Source of the DNA: an uncultured Alcaligenaceae bacterium
GTDB taxonomy: Bacteria > Pseudomonadota > Gammaproteobacteria > Burkholderiales > Burkholderiaceae_B
DNA length: 15,684 bases
Reading direction: 5' to 3'
Assembly: GCA_937908115.1 (NCBI GenBank)
Contig: CALEQZ010000064.1
Coordinates: forward strand, 1-15,684
Positions 7,577-14,280 of this stretch are shown here, piece by piece; within the stretch, counting starts at the first letter, position 1, and each line of letters begins with the position of its first letter. The translations under genes were made by a program, and so were the position numbers. The notes beneath the pieces were generated by a model that was not told the DNA's origin, searched no databases, and was given only the letters and a program-made list of their open reading frames with translations.

Positions 7577-8872
7577 TCAACCCCCCGCCTGCCGCGCCGC
7601 CCTCATCCCGCCCGCCAACGCCGTGACGGTCAACACCAGCGCAAACGATGTCGCGCCCGTGGCCAGTCCCACGGCGTCGGTCAGATAGCCGGTTGCCACG
7701 GGCAGGATGCCTGCCGGGACATAACCGCCCATGTTGAGTACGGCGTTGGCCTGGGCGCGATGGCTGCCCGGGACGTGCAGGCCGATGAGCGTCAATCCGC
7801 CGAGCTGGCCCGAGCCCTGGCCGGCGCCGGCAAGCAGGGCAGACGCGATGAGCGCGGGCACGAGCGAGGCGTGGATGGCGCAGGCCAGCGCGGCCATCGA
7901 TAGCACGGTAGCCACTGCACTGGCGGCGAAGATGCGGCGTATGGGCCAGCGCCGCACGGCAAATTGCACGCCGGTGGCCGTCAGGAACATGGCGCACGCC
8001 ATGCCGCCCGCCAGCAGTGGGCTGCGCACGCCGAGCAGGTTGGACAGTAGCGACGGCCCCAGTGCCAGGACGAAGGACGTGGCGGTGACGCCGGGGCCGA
8101 AGGTGGCAATCCCACAGGCGACCTGGCGCCGGTTGGCGGGCGGCACCGTGGGCAGGCTCAATCGTGCAGGGCCGGGCGTGGCCGGCCGGTGCAAGGGCAG
8201 CCGCCACACGATGCCGAGCGCGGCAAGCAGCACGATCGCTTCGATGGCAAAGATTGGGACGACCGGTTGCGCGAGCCATTGCGCCAGTCCGCCGGCCAGC
8301 AGGGGCCCCAGTCCTGCGCCGAGCACCATGGCAATGGATGCCATCAGGGATGCCAGTGCCTTGTGCGCGTCGCCGCCGACGTCGACCACCGCGGCCATGC
8401 CAGCCGAGACGATCACCCCCACCGCGATGCCCGCCAGCAGCCGGCCGGCGGCCAGCATGGCAACCGACGTGGCGCCTGCAAACAGCAGGCAGGCCGCCAG
8501 GGCGGCGAACAATCCCGGCACGAGGACCCGCTTGCGCCCGTGCCGGTCGGAGAGCCTGCCGGCGATGAGCAGCGTCCCGAGCAGGCCGGCGATGTAGAGC
8601 GCGAAGACGACGGTCAGCGTGCCCGACGAGAAGCCGAGCTGTCGCTGCCAATGCACGTACAGCGGCGTGGGCGAGTTCGACAGCATGAAGACGGCGGTGA
8701 CGACGCTGGCCATGGTCCACAGCGCCGCCGGCGCGGCTGCGCGTTTCGCGAGCGAAACCTTGCCGCTTGCCTGCGCATGAGCGCGATGCCTGCCATCGTC
8801 GGCGGTAATCGACGCAGCCGGGGCGCGGCAAAGAGTGGGACATGGGTCTGCGCCGGCCCGTAGGTTCGTCAT
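7577..8872 (-). CDS. MFS transporter, probable drug or metabolite exporter
   Basis: The gene encodes 431 aa with a pattern of about 12 hydrophobic segments. The start is supported by AGGAG (complement of 8880-8884) seven bases before the ATG. A polar N-terminal tail of about 47 residues precedes TM1. Motif A of the major facilitator superfamily, GRLSDRHGRKRVL, lies at residues 105-117 between TM2 and TM3. A second gate-like stretch and GLGPLLAGGL in TM5 fit the exporter-type motif C (G-rich, GxxxGPxxGG style). It should move a small compound across the inner membrane by proton coupling. The substrate is unknown. It diverges from an ArsR-type regulator, with operator-like repeats over its promoter, so it is probably repressed by that protein. 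The downstream gap to the tRNA (7393-7576) shows no clear terminator. Confidence 0.93.
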   Translation of the reverse strand: MTNLRAGADPCPTLCRAPAASITADDGRHRAHAQASGKVSLAKRAAAPAALWTMASVVTAVFMLSNSPTPLYVHWQRQLGFSSGTLTVVFALYIAGLLGTLLIAGRLSDRHGRKRVLVPGLFAALAACLLFAGATSVAMLAAGRLLAGIAVGVIVSAGMAAVVDVGGDAHKALASLMASIAMVLGAGLGPLLAGGLAQWLAQPVVPIFAIEAIVLLAALGIVWRLPLHRPATPGPARLSLPTVPPANRRQVACGIATFGPGVTATSFVLALGPSLLSNLLGVRSPLLAGGMACAMFLTATGVQFAVRRWPIRRIFAASAVATVLSMAALACAIHASLVPALIASALLAGAGQGSGQLGGLTLIGLHVPGSHRAQANAVLNMGGYVPAGILPVATGYLTDAVGLATGATSFALVLTVTALAGGMRAARQAGG

Positions 8873-8885
8873 GGCGATGCTCCTA

Positions 8886-8929
8886 TACGAGTTTTTTCGT
8901 ACTATAAACTAGTTCGATAAAACTCGTAC
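8886..8929. promoter_or_regulatory. Paired operator over the MFS promoter
   Basis: TACGAGTTTT (8886-8895) and AAAACTCGTA (8919-8928) form a perfect 10-bp inverted repeat that extends to 14 bp with one mismatch. The right half belongs to a 22-bp unit (8908-8929) matched 20/22 by the site at 9031-9052. The left half is an inverted copy matching about 17/22. On the minus strand a -10 TATAGT (complement of 8901-8906) lies between the halves, so binding would block the MFS promoter. Confidence 0.6.
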
Positions 8930-9030
8930 ATAGGCAGGGGCTGGCGCCTTGGGGTTGGGCCGTTTTCGCGCATCGCTTGCCAGCACGGGGCGAGATGGGT
9001 CGCGGCGCACACGCGTGCAGGTGTGTAGCA

Positions 9031-9064
9031 ACTAGTTCGATGAATCTCGTACCGTTGCTACAAT
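9031..9064 (+). promoter_or_regulatory. Operator and promoter of the ArsR-type gene
   Basis: The third copy of the operator unit lies at 9031-9052. It overlaps the -35 position (TTCGAT, 9036-9041), 17 bp before a -10 TACAAT (9059-9064). The predicted transcription start is about 9071, which is the A of the ATG, so the mRNA may be leaderless. Placement predicts autorepression. Confidence 0.5.
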
Positions 9065-9070
9065 CGATCC

Positions 9071-9478
9071 ATGAGCACCGCCAGGAAAAAGCGCTTGGCC
9101 GCAACCGGCGACGAGCCCGCCGACTTGCCCGATCCGCTGCCGGAACCAGCGGTCGAGGATTTGCGGCTCGAGACTGTCCTTGCCGCATTGGCTGATCCCT
9201 TGCGCCTGACCATCGTGCGCAAGTTGTTGCTGGAGGCGCAGGCCTACGACCATCCGTGCGGGTGGTTCGGCTTGGGCAGGCCCAAGTCGTCGTTGACCCA
9301 CCACTTCAAGGCGCTGCGCGAGGCGGGTGTGATTCGCCAGCGGCAATACGGGCTGGAGCGGCGTAGCCGGCTGCGCACGGAAGACCTCGAGGCGCGCTTT
9401 CCGGGCTTGCTGGACCTGGTCGCCAGTTGGCAGCCGGCCTCGTACAAGAAGCCAGGCCGGTCACGGCCAAAAGGGTAA
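9071..9478 (+). CDS. ArsR-type winged-helix transcriptional regulator
   Basis: The gene encodes 135 aa. After a polar tail of about 30 residues comes the ArsR/SmtB fold: LETVLAALADPLRLTIVRKL (33-52) and a recognition helix region PKSSLTHHFKALREAGVI (71-88), followed by a wing with QRQYGLERRSRLR. The C-terminal helix is LEARFPGLLDLVASW. Metal-binding CxC or alpha-5 His/Asp sets are not seen; only one Cys (residue 63) is present. It therefore probably senses something other than a metal, or derepresses by another route. It diverges from the MFS gene and is likely its repressor and its own. No Shine-Dalgarno is evident, in line with a leaderless message. Confidence 0.9.
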   Translation: MSTARKKRLAATGDEPADLPDPLPEPAVEDLRLETVLAALADPLRLTIVRKLLLEAQAYDHPCGWFGLGRPKSSLTHHFKALREAGVIRQRQYGLERRSRLRTEDLEARFPGLLDLVASWQPASYKKPGRSRPKG

Positions 9479-9526
9479 AACGCGGGTCGCCGACGCAAGC
9501 GCTGCAAGCGCCTGCGGCGCGTGCGA

Positions 9527-9796
9527 TCAGCTTGGCGGCGTATCGAATGGGGGCGCATCGGCATCGTTGCCGTTTTCCGGCTCCGGCACCCACGCGGGCA
9601 GGTCGCTGACGATCGCCGCCGGCGTGCCGACGGCTTGCGGCTGGCTGCGCACTTCGTATTCGTAGCGCATGCGCTCGCGATAAAGCTCGGCCGCTGTCGG
9701 TGCGGTGTAGCCGGGGCCGCTGCTGCAGCCCGCGATGCCTGCAGTCAGGAGGATCAGTACTGCAAGCGGCGCAGGTGCCTTTCGTGTGCGATCCAT
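9527..9796 (-). CDS. Small lipoprotein, function unknown
   Basis: The gene encodes 89 aa. Residues 1-23 are a lipoprotein signal (basic DRTRK, hydrophobic APLAVLILLTA) ending in the lipobox I-A-G-C with lipidated Cys24, then SSGPGYTAPTAAEL. The mature part is short, charged and proline-rich (RERMRYEYEVRSQPQ; WVPEPENGNDADAPPFDTPPS) with no recognisable domain. A GAGGGG ribosome-binding site (complement, about 9803-9808) precedes the ATG. Residue +2 is Ser, which in the E. coli rule favours outer-membrane sorting. It converges with the ArsR gene and diverges from the next gene. Confidence 0.75.
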   Translation of the reverse strand: MDRTRKAPAPLAVLILLTAGIAGCSSGPGYTAPTAAELYRERMRYEYEVRSQPQAVGTPAAIVSDLPAWVPEPENGNDADAPPFDTPPS

Positions 9797-9852
9797 GATT
9801 ACCCCTCGGTGAGTCGCTTCAGTGGACGTATGCGGTCCGGCGCGTTGATTTT

Positions 9853-9932
9853 ATGTTTCGATGCGTGACGAAACATGCTGGCCGTACGGCCTAGCCCCGC
9901 GGTAGGGGGTTTATCCTCGTATTTCGGCTAGG
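9853..9932. repeat. Cluster of inverted repeats in a divergent intergenic region
   Basis: ATGTTTCG (9853-9860) pairs perfectly with CGAAACAT (9869-9876). The 12-bp palindrome GGCCGTACGGCC lies at 9880-9891. CCTAGCC (9890-9896) pairs perfectly with GGCTAGG (9926-9932). The region separates the lipoprotein (-) from the gene at 10002 (+). No T-run follows any of the hairpins, so operator or RNA-structure roles are more likely than termination. Confidence 0.45.
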
Positions 9933-10001
9933 GTTATCACCCATCTTCACGAAGCGGTCGCTGCACTACGATGCGCTCAAAATCACGACAGGGGGTGTCG
10001 T

Positions 10002-10301
10002 ATGAGCATCGATCGAAAACAACTCGCTTGCTTCGTCGTCGGGGCCGAAGTCGCTCCAGGGCAGTGGCGCTGGGGCGTGCTGAATGAAGACCACCAGTGG
10101 CTGACGACGTTGGACGAAGTCCGCTCGCAGGAAGCCGAGCGCGCTGGCGTGCGGTGCTGCAATCCCAGCGAAGCGGTGCGCAACGCGGCCGCGGCCGGCC
10201 TGGGCGTCGCGCCGGATGTGGAGATCGTCGCCTACCGGCTTTTCCAACTCACCGACAGCGATGAGTGCGCGACGGTGCTATCGGGCAGGGTGCTGGGGTA
10301 A
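10002..10301 (+). CDS. Hypothetical protein, 99 aa
   Basis: I do not recognise a family. The protein is soluble, with no signal or TM segment. It begins MSIDRKQLACFVVGAEVAPG, has WRWGVLNEDHQWLTTLDE in the middle, and ends LFQLTDSDECATVLSGRVLG. A G-rich AGGGGG lies about eight bases before the ATG and could serve as ribosome-binding site. A weak -10 TACGAT lies at 9967-9972. GC-rich third positions and length support a real gene. It converges with the next gene, their stop codons only eight bases apart. Confidence 0.6.
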   Translation: MSIDRKQLACFVVGAEVAPGQWRWGVLNEDHQWLTTLDEVRSQEAERAGVRCCNPSEAVRNAAAAGLGVAPDVEIVAYRLFQLTDSDECATVLSGRVLG

Positions 10302-10309
10302 GCATCCGC

Positions 10310-10627
10310 CTACGGTATGTCGAAGCGCACGATGCCCTGGCCGGGGTCTTCGACGACGTAGTCGTCCACCGGAAACTCGCGCGGTTCCATGGCGCCTTTG
10401 ACCGCGAACCGTATCGTCCCGGGCCGCCAAGGCAGCGCCCGCAGCGCGGGCACATCTACCCCGATTGCCAGCAGATAGCCTTGTAGGCGCGTTTCATCGG
10501 TGTCGGCGCCATGGTCGTTCGATGCCGTCCAAGCCACCGTCAGGCAGTCGACCGAAACTTCTTCAGGCGATTGGCCTGCCGGCGGGCGCGACAGCAGCGT
10601 GATGGCATCGACCTTCCAAATTTCCAT
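10310..10627 (-). CDS. Hypothetical protein, 105 aa
   Basis: I do not recognise a family. The chosen ATG (complement 10625-10627) gives MEIWKVDAITLLSRPPAG. The frame is open to 10684, but the extra 19 residues look non-native. The protein is soluble and acidic, ending EFPVDDYVVEDPGQGIVRFDIP, and alternates short beta-like hydrophobic strands. No signal peptide is visible. No strong ribosome-binding site is visible, so the start is uncertain. Confidence 0.55.
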   Translation of the reverse strand: MEIWKVDAITLLSRPPAGQSPEEVSVDCLTVAWTASNDHGADTDETRLQGYLLAIGVDVPALRALPWRPGTIRFAVKGAMEPREFPVDDYVVEDPGQGIVRFDIP

Positions 10628-10861
10628 GATGGCATTCCAGTGAGGCACGCGCGGCTTGGCGTTGCGGCCTGCGCAGGCAGGCATGCCATGCTAGCAAGCT
10701 GCGCGTGCGTCGCGCATCAGTAAACATTGCAGATGTGACACGCAGCGAACGCGCCGGGCGCGGTGCGGTTGCCGTGCAAGCGCGCGCGTCCTGCACTACG
10801 CTATCGGTACGACCCGACGAATCAACGGCACGGGCAGGGCCCGGCGCAAAAAAGGAGTTGC

Positions 10862-11122
10862 ATGGACATCGACCAGAAAATCGCGGTGCTGGTACAAACG
10901 GTTTCGCACCAAGGCGGGCGCATCGATGCACTGGCCGGCGCGCTTGCGTGCGTGCTGCAGCTGGCACGCGCCACGCCCGGACTGCGCAGCAGCATCGAAA
11001 CCCAGCTCGAGCAGCGCTACGCGCGCTTGCTCGCGCAGTCGGAAAACCCGGATTACGTCGCCGGATTCGAGTCGGTGCGCGATGCGATCCTGGCGGGATT
11101 GGCCGAAGACAAGCCGGGCTGA
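10862..11122 (+). CDS. Hypothetical protein, 86 aa, helical
   Basis: The start is set by AAAGGAG four bases before the ATG at 10862; an in-frame ATG at 10763 lacks such a site. The protein begins MDIDQKIAVLVQTVSHQGGR. It is predicted mostly alpha-helical (IDALAGALACVLQLAR; SSIETQLEQRYARLLAQ; GFESVRDAILAGLAED). There is no TM segment or signal and no family I recognise. The helical repeat pattern could support a small helical bundle or dimer. It is followed closely by another small gene on the same strand (66-base gap), possibly cotranscribed. Confidence 0.65.
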   Translation: MDIDQKIAVLVQTVSHQGGRIDALAGALACVLQLARATPGLRSSIETQLEQRYARLLAQSENPDYVAGFESVRDAILAGLAEDKPG

Positions 11123-11188
11123 CCCTCGGGCAAACCCTGAGCCTGTGCCGCGACATCCGTCGTATGCTATGTGTTTCAAGGATTGTCC

Positions 11189-11470
11189 ATGTTTGCCAAC
11201 CATCAGGTCTACAAGGGGTTTCGCCTGTCCGCGCTGGTGCATCGCGTCCTGCCCGACACCGCCGATGCCGGCCTGGACGGGGTCACCTTCCATGCCACGC
11301 TCATCGTGTCGCGTGCCGACAATGGCGCCGACGAAGCCGAATTCGAAGTGCCCGCCTTCGCCCGGGGCGAGCGCGCGCCCACGCCGGCCCAGGCCATACA
11401 CATGGCGATCGAGCACGGGCGCGCCATCGTCGAGGCATGGTCTAGCGGTGCCGATCCGGACCGTTCCTGA
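11189..11470 (+). CDS. Hypothetical protein, 93 aa
   Basis: The start is placed at the ATG at 11189, six bases after AAGGA (11178-11182). A GTG at 11171 would add six residues and include that site in the coding part. The protein begins MFANHQVYKGFRLSALVHRV and has beta-rich FHATLIVSRADNGADEAEFE. It ends with a helix, AQAIHMAIEHGRAIVEAWSSG. This pattern resembles small stand-alone alpha/beta domains of unknown function; I cannot name one. No export signal. Confidence 0.6.
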   Translation: MFANHQVYKGFRLSALVHRVLPDTADAGLDGVTFHATLIVSRADNGADEAEFEVPAFARGERAPTPAQAIHMAIEHGRAIVEAWSSGADPDRS

Positions 11471-11555
11471 TGCCGGCTGGCGGCCGAACCCGCGCGCAAC
11501 GCCGCCCGCGCGACCACAGTCCCAGCCGTCCCTGAAAAATAAATCCAGTTTTTGC

Positions 11556-11584
11556 TTGACGCCGGGCGCAAACCCGGTCATAGT
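11556..11584 (+). promoter_or_regulatory. csp promoter
   Basis: TTGACG (11556-11561), a 17-bp spacer and CATAGT (11579-11584) form a good sigma-70 promoter (5/6 and 4/6). The predicted start near 11591 gives a leader of about 127 nt, long as is usual for cold-shock mRNAs. The 11471-11717 gap holds only this promoter and leader. Confidence 0.65.
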
Positions 11585-11660
11585 GCTCGCACAGATAGTC
11601 AAGCGACGCGGGTTTTTCGTCCACCTGTCGCCTTTTGGTACCTCGGTAGAAGTTAGTTCC

Positions 11661-11712
11661 CTTCCTTGATCGTCTGGCAATCCCGAGCTTCGGCTCTTAC
11701 TTTTCAAGGAAG
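11661..11712 (+). promoter_or_regulatory. Leader structure sequestering the csp ribosome-binding site
   Basis: CTTCCTTGA (11661-11669) is perfectly complementary over 9 bp to TCAAGGAAG (11704-11712), which contains the Shine-Dalgarno of the csp gene. The enclosed segment carries GAGC-TTCG-GCTC (11685-11696), a hairpin with an extra-stable C(UUCG)G tetraloop. The pairing would hide the site five bases before the ATG. Confidence 0.6.
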
Positions 11713-11717
11713 CAATA

Positions 11718-11921
11718 ATGGCTACCGGTATCGTCAAATGGTTCAACCCCGAAAAAGGCTTTGGCTTCATCGTTCCCGATGACGGCGGCAAGGACCTGTT
11801 CGCTCACTACTCCGAAATCCGCAGCAACGGCTTCAAGTCGCTGGACGAAAACCAGCGCGTGAGCTTCGAAGTCGGCCAGGGCGCCAAGGGCCCCGCGGCA
11901 AAGAACATCGAGCTGCTCTAA
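11718..11921 (+). CDS. cspA: Cold-shock protein, CspA family
   Basis: The gene encodes 67 aa, the usual family length: a single OB-fold cold-shock domain that binds single-stranded RNA and DNA and acts as RNA chaperone. RNP1 is KGFGFI (13-18) and RNP2 is LFAHY (27-31). TGIVKWFNPEKG at the start and GPAAKNIELL at the end match the family. The ATG follows AAGGAAG by five bases. The long leader and the RBS-sequestering stem suggest post-transcriptional control, perhaps by temperature. A strong terminator follows. Which paralogue it is (bacteria of this group carry several csp genes) cannot be decided from sequence. Confidence 0.97.
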   Translation: MATGIVKWFNPEKGFGFIVPDDGGKDLFAHYSEIRSNGFKSLDENQRVSFEVGQGAKGPAAKNIELL

Positions 11922-11967
11922 TCGCATACGACCGCGCGGCGGCTTGCCGCGGTGCGGGACGCATTGC

Positions 11968-11992
11968 AAAGGCCTCCTTCGGGAGGCCTTTT
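11968..11992 (+). terminator. Rho-independent terminator of csp
   Basis: AAAGGCCTCC (11968-11977), loop TTCG, and GGAGGCCTTT (11982-11991) form a perfect 10-bp stem with a UUCG loop, followed by T and then GC. The A-rich 5' side makes it able to work on either strand. It lies 47 bases after the csp stop. Confidence 0.88.
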
Positions 11993-12169
11993 GCTTTGTG
12001 GCGCCCGTGTCGCGGCGCCTGCCCCGCCAGCCGCCCTGTCGGCATGCTGCCGGGCTCGCGCGCGCCGGTGCTTGTGCCGGTTGAGACACATCGCCGACGG
12101 CGGCAAAAATGCTATCAAGGTTGCCTGTTTCGCGAACAGCTGCTTACAGGGTGCACGAGCCCACGGCGC

Positions 12170-12175
12170 TAGAAT
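12170..12175 (+). promoter_or_regulatory. Possible -10 box for the lipoprotein gene
   Basis: TAGAAT (12170-12175) lies 37 bases before the ATG at 12213. A TTACAG (12144-12149) is the nearest -35-like hexamer, but its 20-bp spacing is long. Confidence 0.35.
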
Positions 12176-12212
12176 GCCGGGCTGCCGTAACGGGGAAACA
12201 AGGAGAGTGCCC

Positions 12213-12914
12213 ATGAGCCGTGCCGGGCCGGTCATTGCCCTGCTTGCCATGCTTGCCGGCTGCGCGGCGCCGCACCGGCCTGCGCCCCAGGTGGATGCCA
12301 CCAGGCCGCCGCCGCAAGCCCAGACGTCACCCCAGGCTGAGACGCCGCCGCCGGCGCCCGCGCAGCCGCTGCAGCGGCTGCGCGGCGCCTACGACGCCTC
12401 CCGCGGCTGGGTGCTGTGCGGGGAGCAGGCCGCGCAACCGTTGCGGGTGACGCCACAGGCACGCAGCGCGCTCGAGCCGTTCGTGGCCGGCCACGCGCAG
12501 TTTTTCCTGGATGGCTGGGGGCGCCGTAGCGGCCAGGGGTTGGATCTGATCAGCGTCGAGCGCATGCATACCGAGGGGCCGGGCTGCAACGAGCCGCTGG
12601 CAAGCTTTGCCTGGGTGGCCCATGGTCAGGAACCGTTCTGGGCCTTTGCCATCACCGCCACCGGCATGCGGTTCAAGGCCGCTGGGGAGCCAGCCCGCAC
12701 GTATCCTTACGTCGCGCCGCAGCGCGGCGACGACCAGGTCGTGTACGCAGGACAGGCGTTCGTGCTGACGCTGCGCAAGCAGCCCTGCGCATCCAGCATG
12801 GCCGACGCGCGCTACGCGTGGAGCGCCGAGCTGCAGGCCAACGGGCGCACCTGGCGCGGCTGCGCGTGGCAGGGCATGCAGGGTGAAGCGGCCGCGCAAG
12901 TGCCTGCGCGTTGA
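12213..12914 (+). CDS. Lipoprotein with EPFW-type (COG3650-like) domain
   Basis: The gene encodes 233 aa. The ATG follows AGGAG (12201-12205) by seven bases. The signal MSRAGPVIALLAMLAGC ends in lipobox L-A-G-C with Cys17. A proline/glutamine-rich linker (about residues 20-52) follows. A first domain with GWVLCGEQAAQPLRVTPQA comes next, then a second starting at EPFW (140-143) and containing KQPCASSMADARYAW (Cys192) and GRTWRGCAW (Cys217), probably a disulfide. The EPFW...C.D.MAD..Y....G..GCA pattern resembles uncharacterised periplasmic lipoproteins grouped with COG3650. A role at the cell envelope is likely; the function is unknown. It converges with rdgC, 22 bases apart. Confidence 0.85.
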   Translation: MSRAGPVIALLAMLAGCAAPHRPAPQVDATRPPPQAQTSPQAETPPPAPAQPLQRLRGAYDASRGWVLCGEQAAQPLRVTPQARSALEPFVAGHAQFFLDGWGRRSGQGLDLISVERMHTEGPGCNEPLASFAWVAHGQEPFWAFAITATGMRFKAAGEPARTYPYVAPQRGDDQVVYAGQAFVLTLRKQPCASSMADARYAWSAELQANGRTWRGCAWQGMQGEAAAQVPAR

Positions 12915-12936
12915 CGTTGCGCGCGGCAGGTGCGGG

Positions 12937-13836
12937 TCAGTCCCGCTTTTCGCCGCCCAGCGCAGCGACCAGCTCGCCCAGCAGCGCCGCCAATTCGCCG
13001 GTCATCAGCGCCACGTCCGCATCGAAGCGTTCGTCTTCGTCCATGGCGGCGTCGTCGTTGGATTCGCGCAGCACGTCCAGCGGCGCGACGCGCTTGACGT
13101 CCAGCGACTCGGTCAGCACGAATGAGACGCGGTCGGCCCAGGTCAGGGCCAGGCGCGTGCATTGCTTGCCGGCAGCGATGTGGCGCTGCACGTCATCGGC
13201 GTCGATGGCATGGCGTACGTAGCGCACGGCAGCCCGTCCGTCACCGCTGGCGCGCAGTTCGGCATCCTGGTCGATGGTGAAATTGGCCGGCGCCTGGCCG
13301 TCGGCCAGCCACGCCGTCATGGCGCTGGCCGGCGATTGCGCGACATACAGCGGCTCGGCCGGAAAAGGGTCGACCGACTTGGCCAGCAGGCCGAGCATGT
13401 CATCGGCCTTGGCCGCGGCGGCCGCATCGATGACCAGCCAATGGTTGACAGGGTCCAGCCACGCGCGCGTGTCGCGATAGACGCTGAAAGCCTTGGGCAG
13501 CAGCTCGTCGGCGACTTGTTCCTTGATCTGCTTCATCTGGCGCCGGCCCGGCTTGTAGCCGTTCTGCTCTTCGAATTCCTGGGCACGCGCGCGCGCGACC
13601 TGGTTGACGACGGTGGCTGGCAGCAGCTTCTTTTCCGCGCGCATGGCGATGAGCAACTGGCCGCCGACGGCATGGACCAGTCCGGACTTTTCGCGCACCG
13701 GCACCCATCCCAGGTTCTGCTCCTGCAGCGAGCCGGCCGGCCGATAGGCATGGGCGGCGAGCTTGTCCTCGAGTTGTTGCGCATCGAGGCGCCACGCCGG
13801 ACTGAGTCGATAGATCTTCAGATTCTTGAACCACAT
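12937..13836 (-). CDS. rdgC: Recombination-associated protein RdgC
   Basis: The gene encodes 299 aa, the normal length (E. coli about 303). The start is the ATG giving MWFKNLKIYRLSPAWRLDAQ, the conserved RdgC N-terminus; the open frame extends further upstream but is not conserved. NLGWVPV, LLIAMRAEKKLLPATVVNQ, GRRQMKQIKEQVADELLPKAF and NHWLVIDAAAAAKADDMLG follow as in the family. RdgC forms a DNA-encircling ring dimer on the nucleoid and limits RecA filament formation. In Neisseria it affects pilin variation. A probable -10 TAGAAT (complement of 13860-13865) sits 24 bases upstream, giving a short leader. The C-terminus ends GGEKRD. Confidence 0.97.
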   Translation of the reverse strand: MWFKNLKIYRLSPAWRLDAQQLEDKLAAHAYRPAGSLQEQNLGWVPVREKSGLVHAVGGQLLIAMRAEKKLLPATVVNQVARARAQEFEEQNGYKPGRRQMKQIKEQVADELLPKAFSVYRDTRAWLDPVNHWLVIDAAAAAKADDMLGLLAKSVDPFPAEPLYVAQSPASAMTAWLADGQAPANFTIDQDAELRASGDGRAAVRYVRHAIDADDVQRHIAAGKQCTRLALTWADRVSFVLTESLDVKRVAPLDVLRESNDDAAMDEDERFDADVALMTGELAALLGELVAALGGEKRD

Positions 13837-13859
13837 GGGAGATGCCGGCAAAAGGGCTG

Positions 13860-13865
13860 ATTCTA
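13860..13865 (-). promoter_or_regulatory. Probable -10 box of rdgC
   Basis: On the minus strand TATAGAAT contains TAGAAT, with the hexamer as the complement of 13860-13865. The start would be near 13853 with a leader of about 17 nt. The -35 position (CGAACC) is poor. Confidence 0.4.
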
Positions 13866-13968
13866 TACGAGGGTTCGCGCACGGTTCGGGGTCACGTTTG
13901 GTCACCAGGGGCGCGGCGCACATGCAGTATCTTCTGCCCACCCATTCGAATAGAAGGAGAGGGGCTTT

Positions 13969-14187
13969 ATGAAACCTGCCGTCATCGCTGGCATCCTGCT
14001 CATCGTGCTCGGCGCCGTCGCGCTGATCTACAAGGGATTTGGCTACACGTCCGAGGAGACGGTGCTGCAGTTGGGGTCGATCAAGGCCACTGCCGAGACC
14101 GAGAAAGAAGTCCTTATCCCGACCTGGGCAGGCGTGACTGCGATCGTGGCCGGCGCGTTGGTACTGATCGTCGGTCTGCGTCGTTGA
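13969..14187 (+). CDS. Small two-TM membrane protein (DUF3185-like)
   Basis: The gene encodes 72 aa. The ATG follows AAGGAG (about 13952-13957) with good, slightly long spacing. TM1 is AVIAGILLIVLGAVALIY (4-21) and TM2 is WAGVTAIVAGALVLIVGL (53-70). The loop between is YTSEETVLQLGSIKATAETEKEV, and this EETVLxLGxIKATAE stretch is what I recall from DUF3185-type proteins. It sits in the inner membrane; the function is unknown. It diverges from rdgC and is followed by the 14-bp repeat array with no clear terminator of its own on this strand. Confidence 0.85.
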   Translation: MKPAVIAGILLIVLGAVALIYKGFGYTSEETVLQLGSIKATAETEKEVLIPTWAGVTAIVAGALVLIVGLRR

Positions 14188-14210
14188 TCGTCATGGCACC
14201 GGCCCCATCC

Positions 14211-14280
14211 AAAGGTCGGGAGAAAAAGGTCGGGAGAAAAAGGTCGGGAGAAAAAGGTCGGGAGAAAAAGGCCGCGAGAA
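14211..14280. repeat. 14-bp tandem repeat, five units
   Basis: The unit AAAGGTCGGGAGAA is repeated four times without error (14211-14266) and a fifth time with two changes (14267-14280). The strand is purine-rich. The array begins 23 bases after the stop of the small membrane protein gene and ends at the A-run that forms the T-tail of the minus-strand terminator. The copy number could vary by slipped-strand mispairing; no gene is interrupted. Confidence 0.95.

Noticed and set aside
7539..8843. 434-codon frame overlapping the MFS gene on the same strand
   Set aside because: It is Arg/His/Ala-rich with no membrane segments, while the other frame gives a full MFS protein with motif A and a ribosome-binding site.
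14211..14280. CRISPR array
   Set aside because: The units are 14 bp and directly adjacent, with no spacers, and no cas gene is near.
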